From contig JAZNVH010000031.1 of the NCBI GenBank assembly GCA_045592745.1, positions 13,352 through 77,351 of the forward strand: 64,000 bases of DNA. Direction: 5' to 3'. The notes under the pieces are model-generated. The model had not been told where the DNA came from. It was given only the letters and a program-made list of their open reading frames with translations, and did not search any database. The stretch comes from Aphodoplasma sp045592745. Lineage in GTDB: Bacteria; Bacillota; Clostridia; UBA1381; UMGS1253. The position numbers and the translations under genes are program-made. Positions 53,901-61,533 of this stretch are shown here, one piece after another. Position 1 is the first letter of the stretch. Each line of letters starts with the position of its first letter.

Positions 53901-54126
53901 TGTACCTTTTGTTGTGCTTATGCTGACGTATGTTATAAACGATACGTTTGTGCGCTATCCATATAACGGCATTACACTTAAGAATAACAAAGCTACCGTA
54001 GCTTTGTGTATATACATTCTTGTATGCGCATTAGCGTTTGTATCCTTCTACCCCGTTTTGTCGGGAATGGAGGTTTCAAGTATGTATATAAACAGTTTAA
54101 GATGGTATCCAAACTGGATATTCTAA
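50965..54126 (+). CDS. Fused GT-C glycosyltransferase: Gpi18-like module joined to a PMT/GT39 module
   Basis: 1053-aa polytopic membrane protein that appears to hold two GT-C enzymes in one chain. The N-terminal about 450 residues contain HSTDITCFKSWADMV and TDYPPGYMYVLYVIGAIRA, the Gpi18-like (COG5542) pattern with a DxD-like acidic loop. After a linker and a soluble beta region (about 490-630), the C-terminal half shows DEIYHARTAYEFI near 640 and THPPLGKILIAIGV near 665, the marks of protein O-mannosyltransferases (GT39). About 20 membrane helices in all. The ATG at 50965 fits GGAG. The next gene encodes a probable polyprenyl-phosphate sugar synthase, its likely donor supplier. Acceptor unknown. 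Confidence 0.82.
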   Translation: MSIIYLCASIYALLFVLIYYSSLKPSLAKEPSSKKSVWAISMILIGAFIIRFIVACAVEGHSTDITCFKSWADMVFKNGLSNFYTSDAFTDYPPGYMYVLYVIGAIRALFNLAYDSAIYTVIIKIPAIICDIITGFALYKFLLKRTNTTAALCLPLLYLLNPATIINSSAWGQVDSIFTLFVILFVWLICEKKLLPACIYFAIGLLIKPQTVIFTPILLVYLYRMLFIDAHDKSARIKALKEIIISALASFALLFVLMIPFAKNFDFMPVVTQYIKTLSSYPYASVNAFNVFALFGANWRDVNETFLLLPYSIWSNIAIVSIVFVCAFIYIKRKGEMNLFMLAAFIIITMFTFAAKMHERYIFPAMILLLMAFAYKKDTRIIISFALLSLGQFLNTSSVLCADMAAPSSSPTGAIIPIGCIINIISFIYFAYVMSTEKEYVATPKLLKKLPNINKNQKIAEKEFELMKSAPKMRITRTDAIIMSVVTLIYAIVAFTNLGDMKAPVTKWDSPTVGNGIYVEFAENTYVEKMKFYTGSYEERDIILRLTEPSGMNIRKTNTLGSVFCWHEYQIGTVVSNLTIEAGVNNTVLHEIAFIAQDGSLITPASISPVGNDCGISALMDEQHLVPEIISYKNGTYFDEIYHARTAYEFINALTPYENTHPPLGKILIAIGVLIFGMNPFGWRVVGTLFGVLMLPCIYIFAKKLFKSTPSAFAAIMIFALDFMHFAQTRIATIDVYITFFIILMYYFMYDYTTKSFYDTPFKKTLIPLGLSGLCMGLGIASKWTGVYAGIGLAIMFFISFGRRIWEYKKVMSSKQSTKAQRLAVANCKKYCTKTILYCIVFFVIVPVIIYALSYIPFLRAPGMKGIQSIIENQISMYNYHSFLKDTHPFSSQWYQWPIIARPIWYFSTDATQPTRMSIASFGNPFIWWLGLGALVYCVYRLFKNKNYNALFLIIGYFSQYVPWMGVNRVVFIYHYFTCVPFVVLMLTYVINDTFVRYPYNGITLKNNKATVALCIYILVCALAFVSFYPVLSGMEVSSMYINSLRWYPNWIF

Positions 54127-54144
54127 ACATTGGAGGTATAAAAT

Positions 54145-55089
54145 ATGATAAAATACAGTATTGTAGTACCATTATATAACGAAGAGCTTGTTATAGCTGA
54201 AACTCATAAGCGCCTTTCGACTGTTATGAAAAGCACCGGCGAGGAATATGAGATTATATTTGTAAATGACGGAAGCCGTGATAAAACTGAAATACTTGCA
54301 AAAGAGATTATGAAAAGCGACCCTAACATATGCCTTATAAACTTTTCAAGAAACTTTGGACATCAGACAGCTATAACAGCAGGCATGGACAATGCGCGCG
54401 GTCAGGCAATAGTCGTAATCGACGCCGACCTTCAGGATCCGCCTGAAGTGATACTCGATATGATTGCAAAGTGGAAAGAGGGCTATGACGTCGTATACGG
54501 AAGACGCAGCGTGCGCGAGGGCGAAACAGCCTTTAAAAAGGTAACGGCAAAAGTGTTTTACCGCTTTTTATCATCGCTTACAAGCATTGATATCCCTAAC
54601 GACACAGGCGATTTTCGTCTTATTGACCGCAAGGTTTGCGACGCTATGAAAAGCATAAAGGAGAAAAACCGTTATGTGCGCGGACTTATAAGCTGGCTTG
54701 GTTTTAAGCAAACCGACGTAACATATGTACGCAAAGAGCGTTTTGCGGGCGAAACAAAGTATCCGCTTAGAAAGATGCTTAAATTTGCCGCCGATGCAAT
54801 TACATCATTTTCAGATAAGCCTTTAAAGCTTGCAGGATATATGGGATACACCATTTCGGGCATAAGCTTTTTATACCTTTTGTATGTAATAATAAGAAAG
54901 CTTACTATCGGAGATTTTGATTCCGGATGGGCATCAATTGTGGCAATAAGCTTATTCTTTAACGGAATTGTGCTTATAGTTCTTGGCATCATGGGCGAAT
55001 ATATTGGAAGAATATATGACGAGTGTAAAAACAGACCGCTCTATGTGATAGCCGAAAAGCTCGGCTTTGATGAAAAAGAAGAAAATTAA
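54145..55089 (+). CDS. Polyprenyl-phosphate glycosyltransferase (GtrB/DPM1-like, GT2)
   Basis: 314-aa GT2 enzyme that loads a sugar from a nucleotide donor onto a polyprenyl phosphate. The catalytic domain has SIVVPLYNEE at the N-terminus, FVNDGSRDKT near 35 and VIDADLQDPPE near 92 (DxD). Two C-terminal membrane helices (about 230-255, 265-295) are typical of GtrB. It starts 18 bases after the big GT-C fusion, so the two probably act in sequence: donor loading here, extracytoplasmic transfer there. Confidence 0.93.
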   Translation: MIKYSIVVPLYNEELVIAETHKRLSTVMKSTGEEYEIIFVNDGSRDKTEILAKEIMKSDPNICLINFSRNFGHQTAITAGMDNARGQAIVVIDADLQDPPEVILDMIAKWKEGYDVVYGRRSVREGETAFKKVTAKVFYRFLSSLTSIDIPNDTGDFRLIDRKVCDAMKSIKEKNRYVRGLISWLGFKQTDVTYVRKERFAGETKYPLRKMLKFAADAITSFSDKPLKLAGYMGYTISGISFLYLLYVIIRKLTIGDFDSGWASIVAISLFFNGIVLIVLGIMGEYIGRIYDECKNRPLYVIAEKLGFDEKEEN

Positions 55090-55233
55090 TTTTTCTATTA
55101 TGTGTTTACACATAAAAAAATCGGGGTATATATATAATACAAGTAAATATTTTCATAAAACAAAAGCTTTTACGGCACCGACCAAAAAACTTCCCGCATT
55201 TTTGTGTGGGTTTAAATAAAGGAGTTGATGGTT

Positions 55234-55779
55234 ATGATGAATTTTATCATTACAGGAAGAAAAGTGGATGTTACACCGGGCCTTCGCGAGAGGATACACA
55301 AGCGTCTCGGAAAGCTTGAAAAGTATTTTAAAGATGACCCCGAAATCCGTGTGACACTCAGCGTTTCAAAAGACAGACACACGATTGAGGTTACCATATT
55401 CTCCAAAGGTGTTATATATCGTGCAGAAGAAACTGATGCCGATATGTACGCAGCAATTGACCAGGTTGTAGATGTTATTGAGCGCCAGATGCGCCGTCAT
55501 AAAACACACCTTGAAAAGAAGCTCAAAAAAGAAGCATTTGAAGTTCCCTACATCAGCCCTTCTTCTGATGAAACAGAAGTTGATGAAGAAACTGAATTCA
55601 AGGTTGTAAAGGTTAAAAAATTTGCTTTTAAACCTATGAGCGTTGAAGAGGCAATTTTGCAGATGAATTTGCTTGGGCACGAATTTTTCGTATTTGACAA
55701 TTCAGAAAATGATGCAATCAGCATCGTATATAAAAGAAAAGATGGTAACTACGCATTAATTGAGCGTGATGAAAACTAA
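55234..55779 (+). CDS. hpf: Long-form ribosome hibernation promoting factor
   Basis: 181-aa HPF of the long type, which dimerises 70S ribosomes into 100S in stationary phase. The N-terminal domain reads FIITGRKVDVTPGLRERIHKR and ADMYAAIDQVVDVIERQ; the C-terminal dimerisation domain reads KPMSVEEAILQMNLLGHEFFVF. Several ATG codons crowd the start; 55234 or 55237 fit GGAG best. A GC hairpin (CCCGCA/TGTGGG) lies just before the ribosome site. Confidence 0.95.
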   Translation: MMNFIITGRKVDVTPGLRERIHKRLGKLEKYFKDDPEIRVTLSVSKDRHTIEVTIFSKGVIYRAEETDADMYAAIDQVVDVIERQMRRHKTHLEKKLKKEAFEVPYISPSSDETEVDEETEFKVVKVKKFAFKPMSVEEAILQMNLLGHEFFVFDNSENDAISIVYKRKDGNYALIERDEN

Positions 55780-55795
55780 AAATTAATTACTTGTG

Positions 55796-55836
55796 GCGGG
55801 CGCATACAGAGGATTTTTTCTTCTTGTGCGCCCGCA
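55796..55836 (+). terminator. Hairpin after hpf
   Basis: GCGGGCGCA and TGCGCCCGC form a perfect 9-bp GC-rich stem with a 22-base loop, followed by a short T-run (CCTTTTA). Probable terminator. Confidence 0.55.
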
Positions 55837-55889
55837 CCTTTTATGATATACTTATAAAAACATAAAACGATTTTTGGAGCGTGAATATT

Positions 55890-56612
55890 TTGAACGAACA
55901 ATTTATAAGAACGGCTCTGCTTTTGGGAGAGGATGGTATAAAACGCCTAAATGATGCCCACATCGCAGTATTTGGAATAGGCGGTGTTGGTTCTTTTTGT
56001 GCAGAGGCACTTGTGCGCGCAGGCATTGGCGCACTCGATTTTTTTGATGCAGATAATGTATCAGTATCAAACATAAACCGTCAGCTTATCGCAACGCACA
56101 AAACAGTCGGTATGCCCAAAGTAGATGTAATGCGCTCTCGCGCTCTTGAAATAAACCCGAACGTAAAAATAACTGCAAACTGCGTATTTTACGATGCCGA
56201 CAATGCCGATGAGTATGATTTATCAAAATATTCATATGTTGTAGACGCAATAGATACTGTATCATCAAAGCTTCTGCTCATAGAGCGTGCAAAAGCTGTG
56301 GATACTCCGATTATAAGCTGTATGGGCGCAGGAAACAAGCTTGACGCATCAGCATTTGAGGTAAGTGATATTTATAAAACCTCTGTGTGCCCTCTTGCAA
56401 GGGTTATGCGCCGTGAGTTAAAACTACGCGGCATAAAAGATTTAAAGGTCGTATATTCAAAAGAAGAACCTCTTACGCCAGACACGGCTTTAGCACAAGA
56501 CGAGCCCTTGCCCGAAGGAAAACGTCAAATCCCGGGTAGCATTTCGTTTGTGCCATCTGCGGCAGGTCTTATTTTGGCAGGCGAGGTTATAAAGGATATA
56601 GCAGATATTTAA
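55890..56612 (+). CDS. tcdA: tRNA threonylcarbamoyladenosine dehydratase
   Basis: ThiF/E1-like enzyme that cyclises t6A to ct6A in tRNA. 240 aa; ATP site GIGGVGSFCAEALVRAGIG near 30, SNINRQL motif, the DAIDTVSSK segment and the C-terminal PGSISFVPSAAGL typical of TcdA/CsdL. The TTG at 55890 is preferred because GGAG is 10 bases upstream; a GTG three codons earlier sits too close to it. Monocistronic. Confidence 0.9.
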   Translation: MNEQFIRTALLLGEDGIKRLNDAHIAVFGIGGVGSFCAEALVRAGIGALDFFDADNVSVSNINRQLIATHKTVGMPKVDVMRSRALEINPNVKITANCVFYDADNADEYDLSKYSYVVDAIDTVSSKLLLIERAKAVDTPIISCMGAGNKLDASAFEVSDIYKTSVCPLARVMRRELKLRGIKDLKVVYSKEEPLTPDTALAQDEPLPEGKRQIPGSISFVPSAAGLILAGEVIKDIADI

Positions 56613-56706
56613 TTTTACCAAAAAAACATTAAAATTTATTTCAAAAGACCGAGCAATTGATTTTGTTCAGCCTTTTTTAACTCTTATGAAAATTTCAAAC
56701 AAACTA

Positions 56707-56735
56707 TTGATAAAATCAAAAAAACGTGGTACAAT
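56707..56735 (+). promoter_or_regulatory. Promoter of the SLH-domain gene
   Basis: TTGATA and TACAAT with 17-base spacing; start near 56742, giving a leader of about 300 nt. Confidence 0.75.
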
Positions 56736-56741
56736 AATTAA

Positions 56742-56950
56742 TGCCAAATCAATTTAGTATGTTATACAGTGTTGAGGTATATTTTTCTTTCGTATAATAT
56801 GCTTATTTTTGCGTACTCTAATGTTTGAATTTGTTAAAAACGCAAATTCCATATATTAGTGTGCGTGTATATCTCATACTGTATAAATTGGTTTGGCGAC
56901 TATCGGGGTTTGCGTTTTTTTGCGTCTGCTTCGGTAGGCGCATTTTTTAA
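56742..56950 (+). ncRNA. Attenuator-like leader RNA upstream of the SLH gene
   Basis: Untranslated leader with mutually exclusive pairings. TTATACAGT (56762-56770) is fully complementary to ACTGTATAA (56878-56886). A second 15-bp helix pairs AAAAACGCAAATTCC (56836-56850) with GGGGTTTGCGTTTTT (56905-56919); the two cross. A terminator-like stem with a UUCG loop, TGCGTCTGC/GTAGGCGCA, and six Ts (56921-56948) follows 95 bases before the coding start. This is the layout of a riboswitch or other attenuator. I could not match it to a known class. Confidence 0.6.
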
Positions 56951-57041
56951 TTTGTAAATAAATAATGAGGAAAGGTGGCGAATGTTGTTATCGTTTTTTC
57001 AATTTAAAACTTGCGCCGGACAATTTGAAAGGAGTACATAT

Positions 57042-57689
57042 ATGAAAAAATTATTAACATTAATTTTAACGTGCATTATGATGATTTCAGGCATCAATGC
57101 AATTGCGGAAAATATACCAGAGAACGAACCCTCACAAAACGGAGTTCTTATTCAAAAAACAGAACTAGGACAGCTTTACGATATGGGTATAATGAAAGAT
57201 GTAGGTGAAGGACCACATCAGAATATCACAAGAGCTCAAATGGCAAAAATAGTTACACAAACTTTGAATATGCCGGAATTAGAAACACTAAACAACTTTT
57301 TGGATGTTTCAAAAGATACTCCGTACGCCAATGAAATAGGAATAGTTCAGAATTTAAAGATAATGTGTGGTTATGGCAACGACCTTTTTATGCCCGATGC
57401 AGATATAACATATTATGAAGTAGTAAAAACAATAGTTACAATGCTTGGATATGAACCTCTTGCGCAACAAAAAGGCGGATACCCACAAGGCTATTTTACA
57501 GTTGGAAATGAGCTTGGATTAGTTGTATATCCAGGAGCAGAGAATAATCCCATAACTAAAGATGATATTGCAAAAATTCTTATAAAGGCAATAGATGTAC
57601 CTCTTATGAAACAAACCTCATTTGGAAATTCTGTTGAATATCAAATATCTGAAGAAACGATAAAAGGAAATTATTTAGGCATAAAATAA
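57042..57689 (+). CDS. Exported S-layer homology (SLH) domain protein
   Basis: 215-aa secreted protein. A Sec signal peptide (MKKLLTLILTCIMMISGINAIA) is followed by SLH-type repeats: LGQLYDMGIMKDVGEG-HQNITRAQMAKIVTQTL, then FLDVSKDTPYANEIGIVQNLKIMCGYGNDLFMPDADITYYEVVKTIV (partly quoted), and a third weaker one. SLH domains bind pyruvylated secondary cell-wall polymer. It has no other catalytic domain. ATG at 57042 behind AAAGGAG. Expression is probably gated by the leader RNA upstream. Confidence 0.85.
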   Translation: MKKLLTLILTCIMMISGINAIAENIPENEPSQNGVLIQKTELGQLYDMGIMKDVGEGPHQNITRAQMAKIVTQTLNMPELETLNNFLDVSKDTPYANEIGIVQNLKIMCGYGNDLFMPDADITYYEVVKTIVTMLGYEPLAQQKGGYPQGYFTVGNELGLVVYPGAENNPITKDDIAKILIKAIDVPLMKQTSFGNSVEYQISEETIKGNYLGIK

Positions 57690-57691
57690 AT

Positions 57692-57726
57692 AAAAAACAC
57701 TGTATCAACCGATACAGTGTTTTTTT
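57692..57726 (+). terminator. Terminator of the SLH gene
   Basis: Perfect 15-bp stem AAAAAACACTGTATC / GATACAGTGTTTTTT with AACC loop, directly after the stop. Confidence 0.9.
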
Positions 57727-57975
57727 GGGGGCTGGACGAAAAATAGCGCAGATTGGACAAACCGAACCCACAGGGGTTACCCGAAGGCGTACGATGGTAC
57801 GCCGAGAGGTGAGGTTTGTTCAAAACACAAGGCATATAAAAGAAGAAATTCGCCAAACGGCGAATTTCTTCTTTTAAGTTTTTTATTTTAGCTATATTAA
57901 TTTAATAAAAAAAGACTTTATTAAACGTTTTTTGTGCCTTGTGTGGTGTACGCATTTTGCTACAGCCCCTTTTTA
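57727..57975 (+). ncRNA. Large multi-helix structured RNA candidate
   Basis: Non-coding but almost fully foldable. GGGGGCTG (57727) pairs CAGCCCCT (57963), closing the element. Inside, AAAAT-GCG pairs CGCATTTT; GGACAAACC pairs GGTTTGTTC around two hairpins (one perfect, GGCGTAC-GATG-GTACGCC); ACACAAGGCA (57825) pairs TGCCTTGTGT (57935). A perfect 17-bp hairpin lies at 57838-57875 and a 9-bp AT hairpin at 57901-57925. On the plus strand the closing stem is followed by TTTTT, a terminator-like end; the minus orientation cannot be excluded. Possibly a raiA-type RNA, given hpf (raiA) 2 kb away, but this is not established. Confidence 0.6.
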
Positions 57976-58182
57976 ATCTATTGAAAAATCATCTTCACTA
58001 AACTGCGAATCAAGTAAATTTTTACGTCTTACCTTCTTTTTAAAAATATCATATTTATATTTTTTGCAAACATAATCATACGGCACTACACCATATTTTT
58101 CACATATAACCTCACGCGTACCAGGAAGCACCTCGCCTTTTTGGCACAGTGCACACTTTGGTTCAATATCGGTTGCATACAT
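57973..58182 (-). CDS. Small Cys-containing protein, unknown
   Basis: 69-aa protein, not recognised. It has CALC near residue 10 and single Cys at about 27 and 39, a possible metal site, and a basic middle (KYDIFKKKVRRKN) with an acidic end (SEDDFSID). ATG at 58182 behind GGAG with 9-base spacing. It is the last gene of the OLE-oapA-dxs-tlyA group, 28 bases after tlyA, so it is probably co-expressed. Confidence 0.65.
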   Translation of the reverse strand: MYATDIEPKCALCQKGEVLPGTREVICEKYGVVPYDYVCKKYKYDIFKKKVRRKNLLDSQFSEDDFSID

Positions 58183-58210
58183 ATTTATCAGCTCCACTCA
58201 AATCAGATTT

Positions 58211-59026
58211 TTAATGGCGAGTCAAAGACGCCTCGTGCGACTCTTCGACCGTCTTTTCTATATCGTCCTCACCTATCATAACGATTCCTTCGCCTTGTTT
58301 TAAATGCATTAAATATTCAATGTTTCCCTCAGGGCCTTTTATCGGCGAGTAGGCAAGTGCACATACATCAAAACCGTTATCCTTGGCATAACCGATGCAG
58401 TTTTGTATAACCTCTTTGTGCACCTCTTTATCGCTTACAACACCTTTATCGCCTACCTGTTCACGCTTTGCCTCAAACTGCGGCTTTACAAGAACCACAG
58501 CCTGTCCGTTATATGCCATAACAGATTGCATAACAGGGAGTACAAGCGAAAGCGAAATAAACGATACATCAACCGATACAAAATCTATCGGACTTTCCAA
58601 GTCGTCTAAAGTCAAAAAGCGTATATTAGTTCTTTCCATATTTACCACGCGGCTGTCACTTCTAAGCTTCCACGCAAGCTGACCGTATCCAACGTCAACA
58701 CTGTAAACCTTTTTTGCACCGTTTATGAGCATACAATCGGTAAAGCCGCCCGTAGATGCGCCAATATCCATACAAACCGCATCCGATAAATCAAGCTTAA
58801 ACTCCCCTACCGCTTTTTCAAGCTTAAGTCCGCCGCGGCTTACATATTTTCTGTTTTTATCACGCACCTCGACGTGCGCCTCATCATCAAGCTTTTGTCC
58901 CGGCGTATCGCATCTTTGCTCGCCGATATACACAACACCGCTCATTATAAGAGCACGCGCCTGCGTGGTATCATCCGCAAGTGCACGCGAAACCAAAAAC
59001 TCATCAGCTCTAAGCTTTTTTGCCAA
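58211..59026 (-). CDS. tlyA: TlyA-family rRNA 2'-O-methyltransferase / hemolysin-like
   Basis: 271 aa. An N-terminal S4 RNA-binding domain (RADEFLVSRALADDTTQARALIMSG, partly quoted) precedes an FtsJ-like methyltransferase with SRGGLKLEKA, DIGASTGGFTDCML (SAM site) and VKPQFE. TlyA enzymes methylate ribosomal RNA; Firmicutes homologues (YqxC) sit next to dxs as here. Four bases separate it from the dxs stop. Confidence 0.9.
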   Translation of the reverse strand: MAKKLRADEFLVSRALADDTTQARALIMSGVVYIGEQRCDTPGQKLDDEAHVEVRDKNRKYVSRGGLKLEKAVGEFKLDLSDAVCMDIGASTGGFTDCMLINGAKKVYSVDVGYGQLAWKLRSDSRVVNMERTNIRFLTLDDLESPIDFVSVDVSFISLSLVLPVMQSVMAYNGQAVVLVKPQFEAKREQVGDKGVVSDKEVHKEVIQNCIGYAKDNGFDVCALAYSPIKGPEGNIEYLMHLKQGEGIVMIGEDDIEKTVEESHEASLTRH

Positions 59027-59030
59027 AATG

Positions 59031-60899
59031 TTAACCCCTTTTTTTCTTTATTGCATCAATCGCCCAATCATATATACCTTCATCATCAAGACCATATTTT
59101 TTGTGTATCGACGAAACCTTTGCCTGCTTTACAAAGTTATCATAACCACGATACTCTGCTATAGCGTTAATGCCGTTTTTCTCTAAAAGCGCTCCTATTG
59201 CTTCTCCAACGCCGCCATACACTATGCCATCTTCGAGCGTCAAAACCGCACCCGTTTTTGCTACCGATTCTATAATTGTCTTTTCATCAAGCGGCTTTAC
59301 TGTGCCAAGGTTTATAACCTCTGCCGATATGCCCTCTTTTTCAAGTCTTTCGGCGCCATCTACAGCCGCTTTTAAAAGATTGCCCACGCTTATAATCGTG
59401 ACATCGTTTCCGCTTTTTATAATATTGCTTTTACCAAACTCAAACTCATAGCGTTCTCCTGTATACTGTTCATTTCCTCTCGGATAACGCACTGCTATCG
59501 GCCCATCATGTACGCAAAGCGCATACTTTAACATACATTCAAGCTCATAAAAGCACGCAGGCGCTAAAACCGCAACGTTTGGTATTTGATTCATAAATGC
59601 AATATCAAAAATGCCCTGATGCGTTTCTCCGTCATCGCCAACAACGCCTGCACGGTCTATACAAAATACAACGTGCAAATTCTGAAGCGCAACGTCATGA
59701 ATTATCTGGTCATACGCTCTTTGTAAAAACGAAGAATATATACACACAGCGGGTACAAATCCGCTTATCGCAAGACCCGCCGCACTTGTAACAGCGTGTG
59801 ATTCGCATATTCCCACATCAAAAAATCTCTTTGGAAATGTACGCGCAAAACTTTTTAGACCACTGCCAAGCGTCATTGCAGGGCTTATTGCAACGATTTT
59901 TTCATTCTCTTTTGCAATTCGCACAAGATGGCGTCCAAAAATAGCAGAATAATCTGCTGTAAGCTTCTTTTTTAATAGATTTCCTGAAACCGCATCAAAA
60001 CGCGATATTCCATGAAATGCCTGCGGTTTTGTTTCGGCAGGCATATATCCATGTCCTTTTTTAGTGCACACGTGCACTATCACAGGGCCGCTTGTATTTT
60101 TTGCTCTTTCAAGCATTTCAGAAACTTTGTATATGTCATGTCCGTCCACAGGACCTAAATACGTAAAGCCAAGATCTTCAAAAATATTCTGCTGCATAAG
60201 CATCTGCTTTATGCCATTCTTGACCTTTTTTAAAAGCGATGTAAGCGCTCCGCCAAAAGCAATCTTGTCAAGCGCAGCTGCCGTTGCAGATTTTATTTTA
60301 AAATAAGACTGACGTGTGCGAATTTTTGAAAGATATTCACTTATTCCGCCGACGTTTTTACTTACGCTCATTTCATTATCATTTAATATAACAATCAAAT
60401 CATTTGCCGCGTTACCCGCATCACTTAGAGCCTCATATGCAAGACCGCCCGTAAGAGCACCGTCACCAATAAGCGCGATAACCTTATGTTTTTCGCCCTT
60501 TAAATCGCGTGCACGCGCAAGACCAAGTGCCGCCGAAACCGACGTTGAACTGTGCCCTGTATTAAAAGAATCGTATTCGCTTTCTTCGGTTTTGGGAAAG
60601 CCTGAAAGACCGCCCTCCTGACGAAGAGTATCAAAAAGGTCTGCGCGTCCCGTAAGAATTTTATGAACATATGACTGATGTCCTACGTCAAACACTATCT
60701 TGTCTGTTGGCATATTAAAAACTCGGTGAAGCGCCACCGTAAGCTCGACCACACCGAGATTGGAGGCAAGATGCCCCCCTGTTTTTGAAACAGCCTCAAT
60801 CAAAAAGCTACGTATCTGTGCGCACAAAAATTCGAGCTGTTTTATGCTCAATGATTTTAAATCTATAGGAAATTTGTATCCGTCAAGCACATTATTCAT
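59031..60899 (-). CDS. dxs: 1-Deoxy-D-xylulose-5-phosphate synthase
   Basis: TPP enzyme joining pyruvate and glyceraldehyde-3-phosphate, first step of the MEP isoprenoid pathway. 622 aa: GHQSYVHKILTGR near 70, IGDGALTGGLAYEAL near 140 (TPP motif), NDNEMSVS, DRAGVVGDDGETHQGIFD near 420 and a transketolase C-terminal domain. It starts 8 bases after oapA, matching the OLE operon layout known from Bacillus halodurans. Confidence 0.97.
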   Translation of the reverse strand: MNNVLDGYKFPIDLKSLSIKQLEFLCAQIRSFLIEAVSKTGGHLASNLGVVELTVALHRVFNMPTDKIVFDVGHQSYVHKILTGRADLFDTLRQEGGLSGFPKTEESEYDSFNTGHSSTSVSAALGLARARDLKGEKHKVIALIGDGALTGGLAYEALSDAGNAANDLIVILNDNEMSVSKNVGGISEYLSKIRTRQSYFKIKSATAAALDKIAFGGALTSLLKKVKNGIKQMLMQQNIFEDLGFTYLGPVDGHDIYKVSEMLERAKNTSGPVIVHVCTKKGHGYMPAETKPQAFHGISRFDAVSGNLLKKKLTADYSAIFGRHLVRIAKENEKIVAISPAMTLGSGLKSFARTFPKRFFDVGICESHAVTSAAGLAISGFVPAVCIYSSFLQRAYDQIIHDVALQNLHVVFCIDRAGVVGDDGETHQGIFDIAFMNQIPNVAVLAPACFYELECMLKYALCVHDGPIAVRYPRGNEQYTGERYEFEFGKSNIIKSGNDVTIISVGNLLKAAVDGAERLEKEGISAEVINLGTVKPLDEKTIIESVAKTGAVLTLEDGIVYGGVGEAIGALLEKNGINAIAEYRGYDNFVKQAKVSSIHKKYGLDDEGIYDWAIDAIKKKRG

Positions 60900-60907
60900 A
60901 CTTACAC

Positions 60908-61507
60908 CTATCTTTTGCTTTTTTTATTCTTTCTTTTGAAACAAACAAGCCTTTTTGAAAAGTAAACTATTTTACCCATGATAAAAACAATCGTATTATT
61001 ATTTTTCATCGCAATACCCTTGCCTGCTGCTTTGCCGCCAATCATAAGCGCCGCTACAATACCAGCAAAAACAAGGTTTAATAATGTTGTATCAGTCGTC
61101 TTGCCAACGCTTATGCTAACAACGATTGCCGTTGTCATCGCGCCGCTGATAATTCCCGCAATATCGCCAATAACATCGTTGCAAACGCTTGAAATCTGCT
61201 GTGCACTGCGGATAATCGCGACGCCTTCTTTTGCTCCTGAAATTTTCTTTGCAGCCATTGCGTGAAAAGGCTCCTCACTTGCAGTCGATACAGCCATACC
61301 TGCAATATCAAACACAATTCCTAAAAGCACTATTAAAAAAAGTACCAATATAGCAGTAAAAAGTCCAAGCTCCTCTGCCCCAAGTGTAAGCGCACTGATA
61401 AAAACAGACAATACAAATGCCAGGATGGTTACTATTATCGTCCATCTGTGGCTTACCTTGACATTTTGTCCGGCAGCCTTCACCCTTATTTTACGATGTT
61501 TTCCCAA
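60908..61507 (-). CDS. oapA: OLE-associated membrane protein OapA
   Basis: 199-aa membrane protein with about four helices: WTIIVTILAFVLSVF, the GIVFDIAGMAVSTASEEPF region, DVIGDIAGIISGAMTTA and FAGIVAALMIGGKAAGKGIA. Its position between OLE RNA and dxs and the DIAGMAV-TASEEPFHAMA motif identify it as OapA, which binds OLE RNA and ties it to the membrane. The N- and C-termini are very basic (LGKHRKIRVKAAG; CFKRKNKKSKR), fitting RNA contact. The TTG at 61507 follows TTGGAG. An open frame continues to 61630, but that part is the OLE RNA 3' domain. Confidence 0.85.
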   Translation of the reverse strand: MGKHRKIRVKAAGQNVKVSHRWTIIVTILAFVLSVFISALTLGAEELGLFTAILVLFLIVLLGIVFDIAGMAVSTASEEPFHAMAAKKISGAKEGVAIIRSAQQISSVCNDVIGDIAGIISGAMTTAIVVSISVGKTTDTTLLNLVFAGIVAALMIGGKAAGKGIAMKNNNTIVFIMGKIVYFSKRLVCFKRKNKKSKR

Positions 61508-61533
61508 AACAAAATCAACTCCAAAAATTATAT

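Noticed and set aside
56982..57041. 20-codon extension of the SLH protein
   Set aside because: It would place a polar stretch before the signal peptide; AAAGGAG lies just before the ATG at 57042.
57727..57975. Reading the folded RNA as tmRNA, 6S, SRP or RNase P RNA
   Set aside because: No tag-peptide frame or tRNA-like end, no GGAAG tetraloop of SRP and no RNase P core words; only the closing-stem layout is shared.
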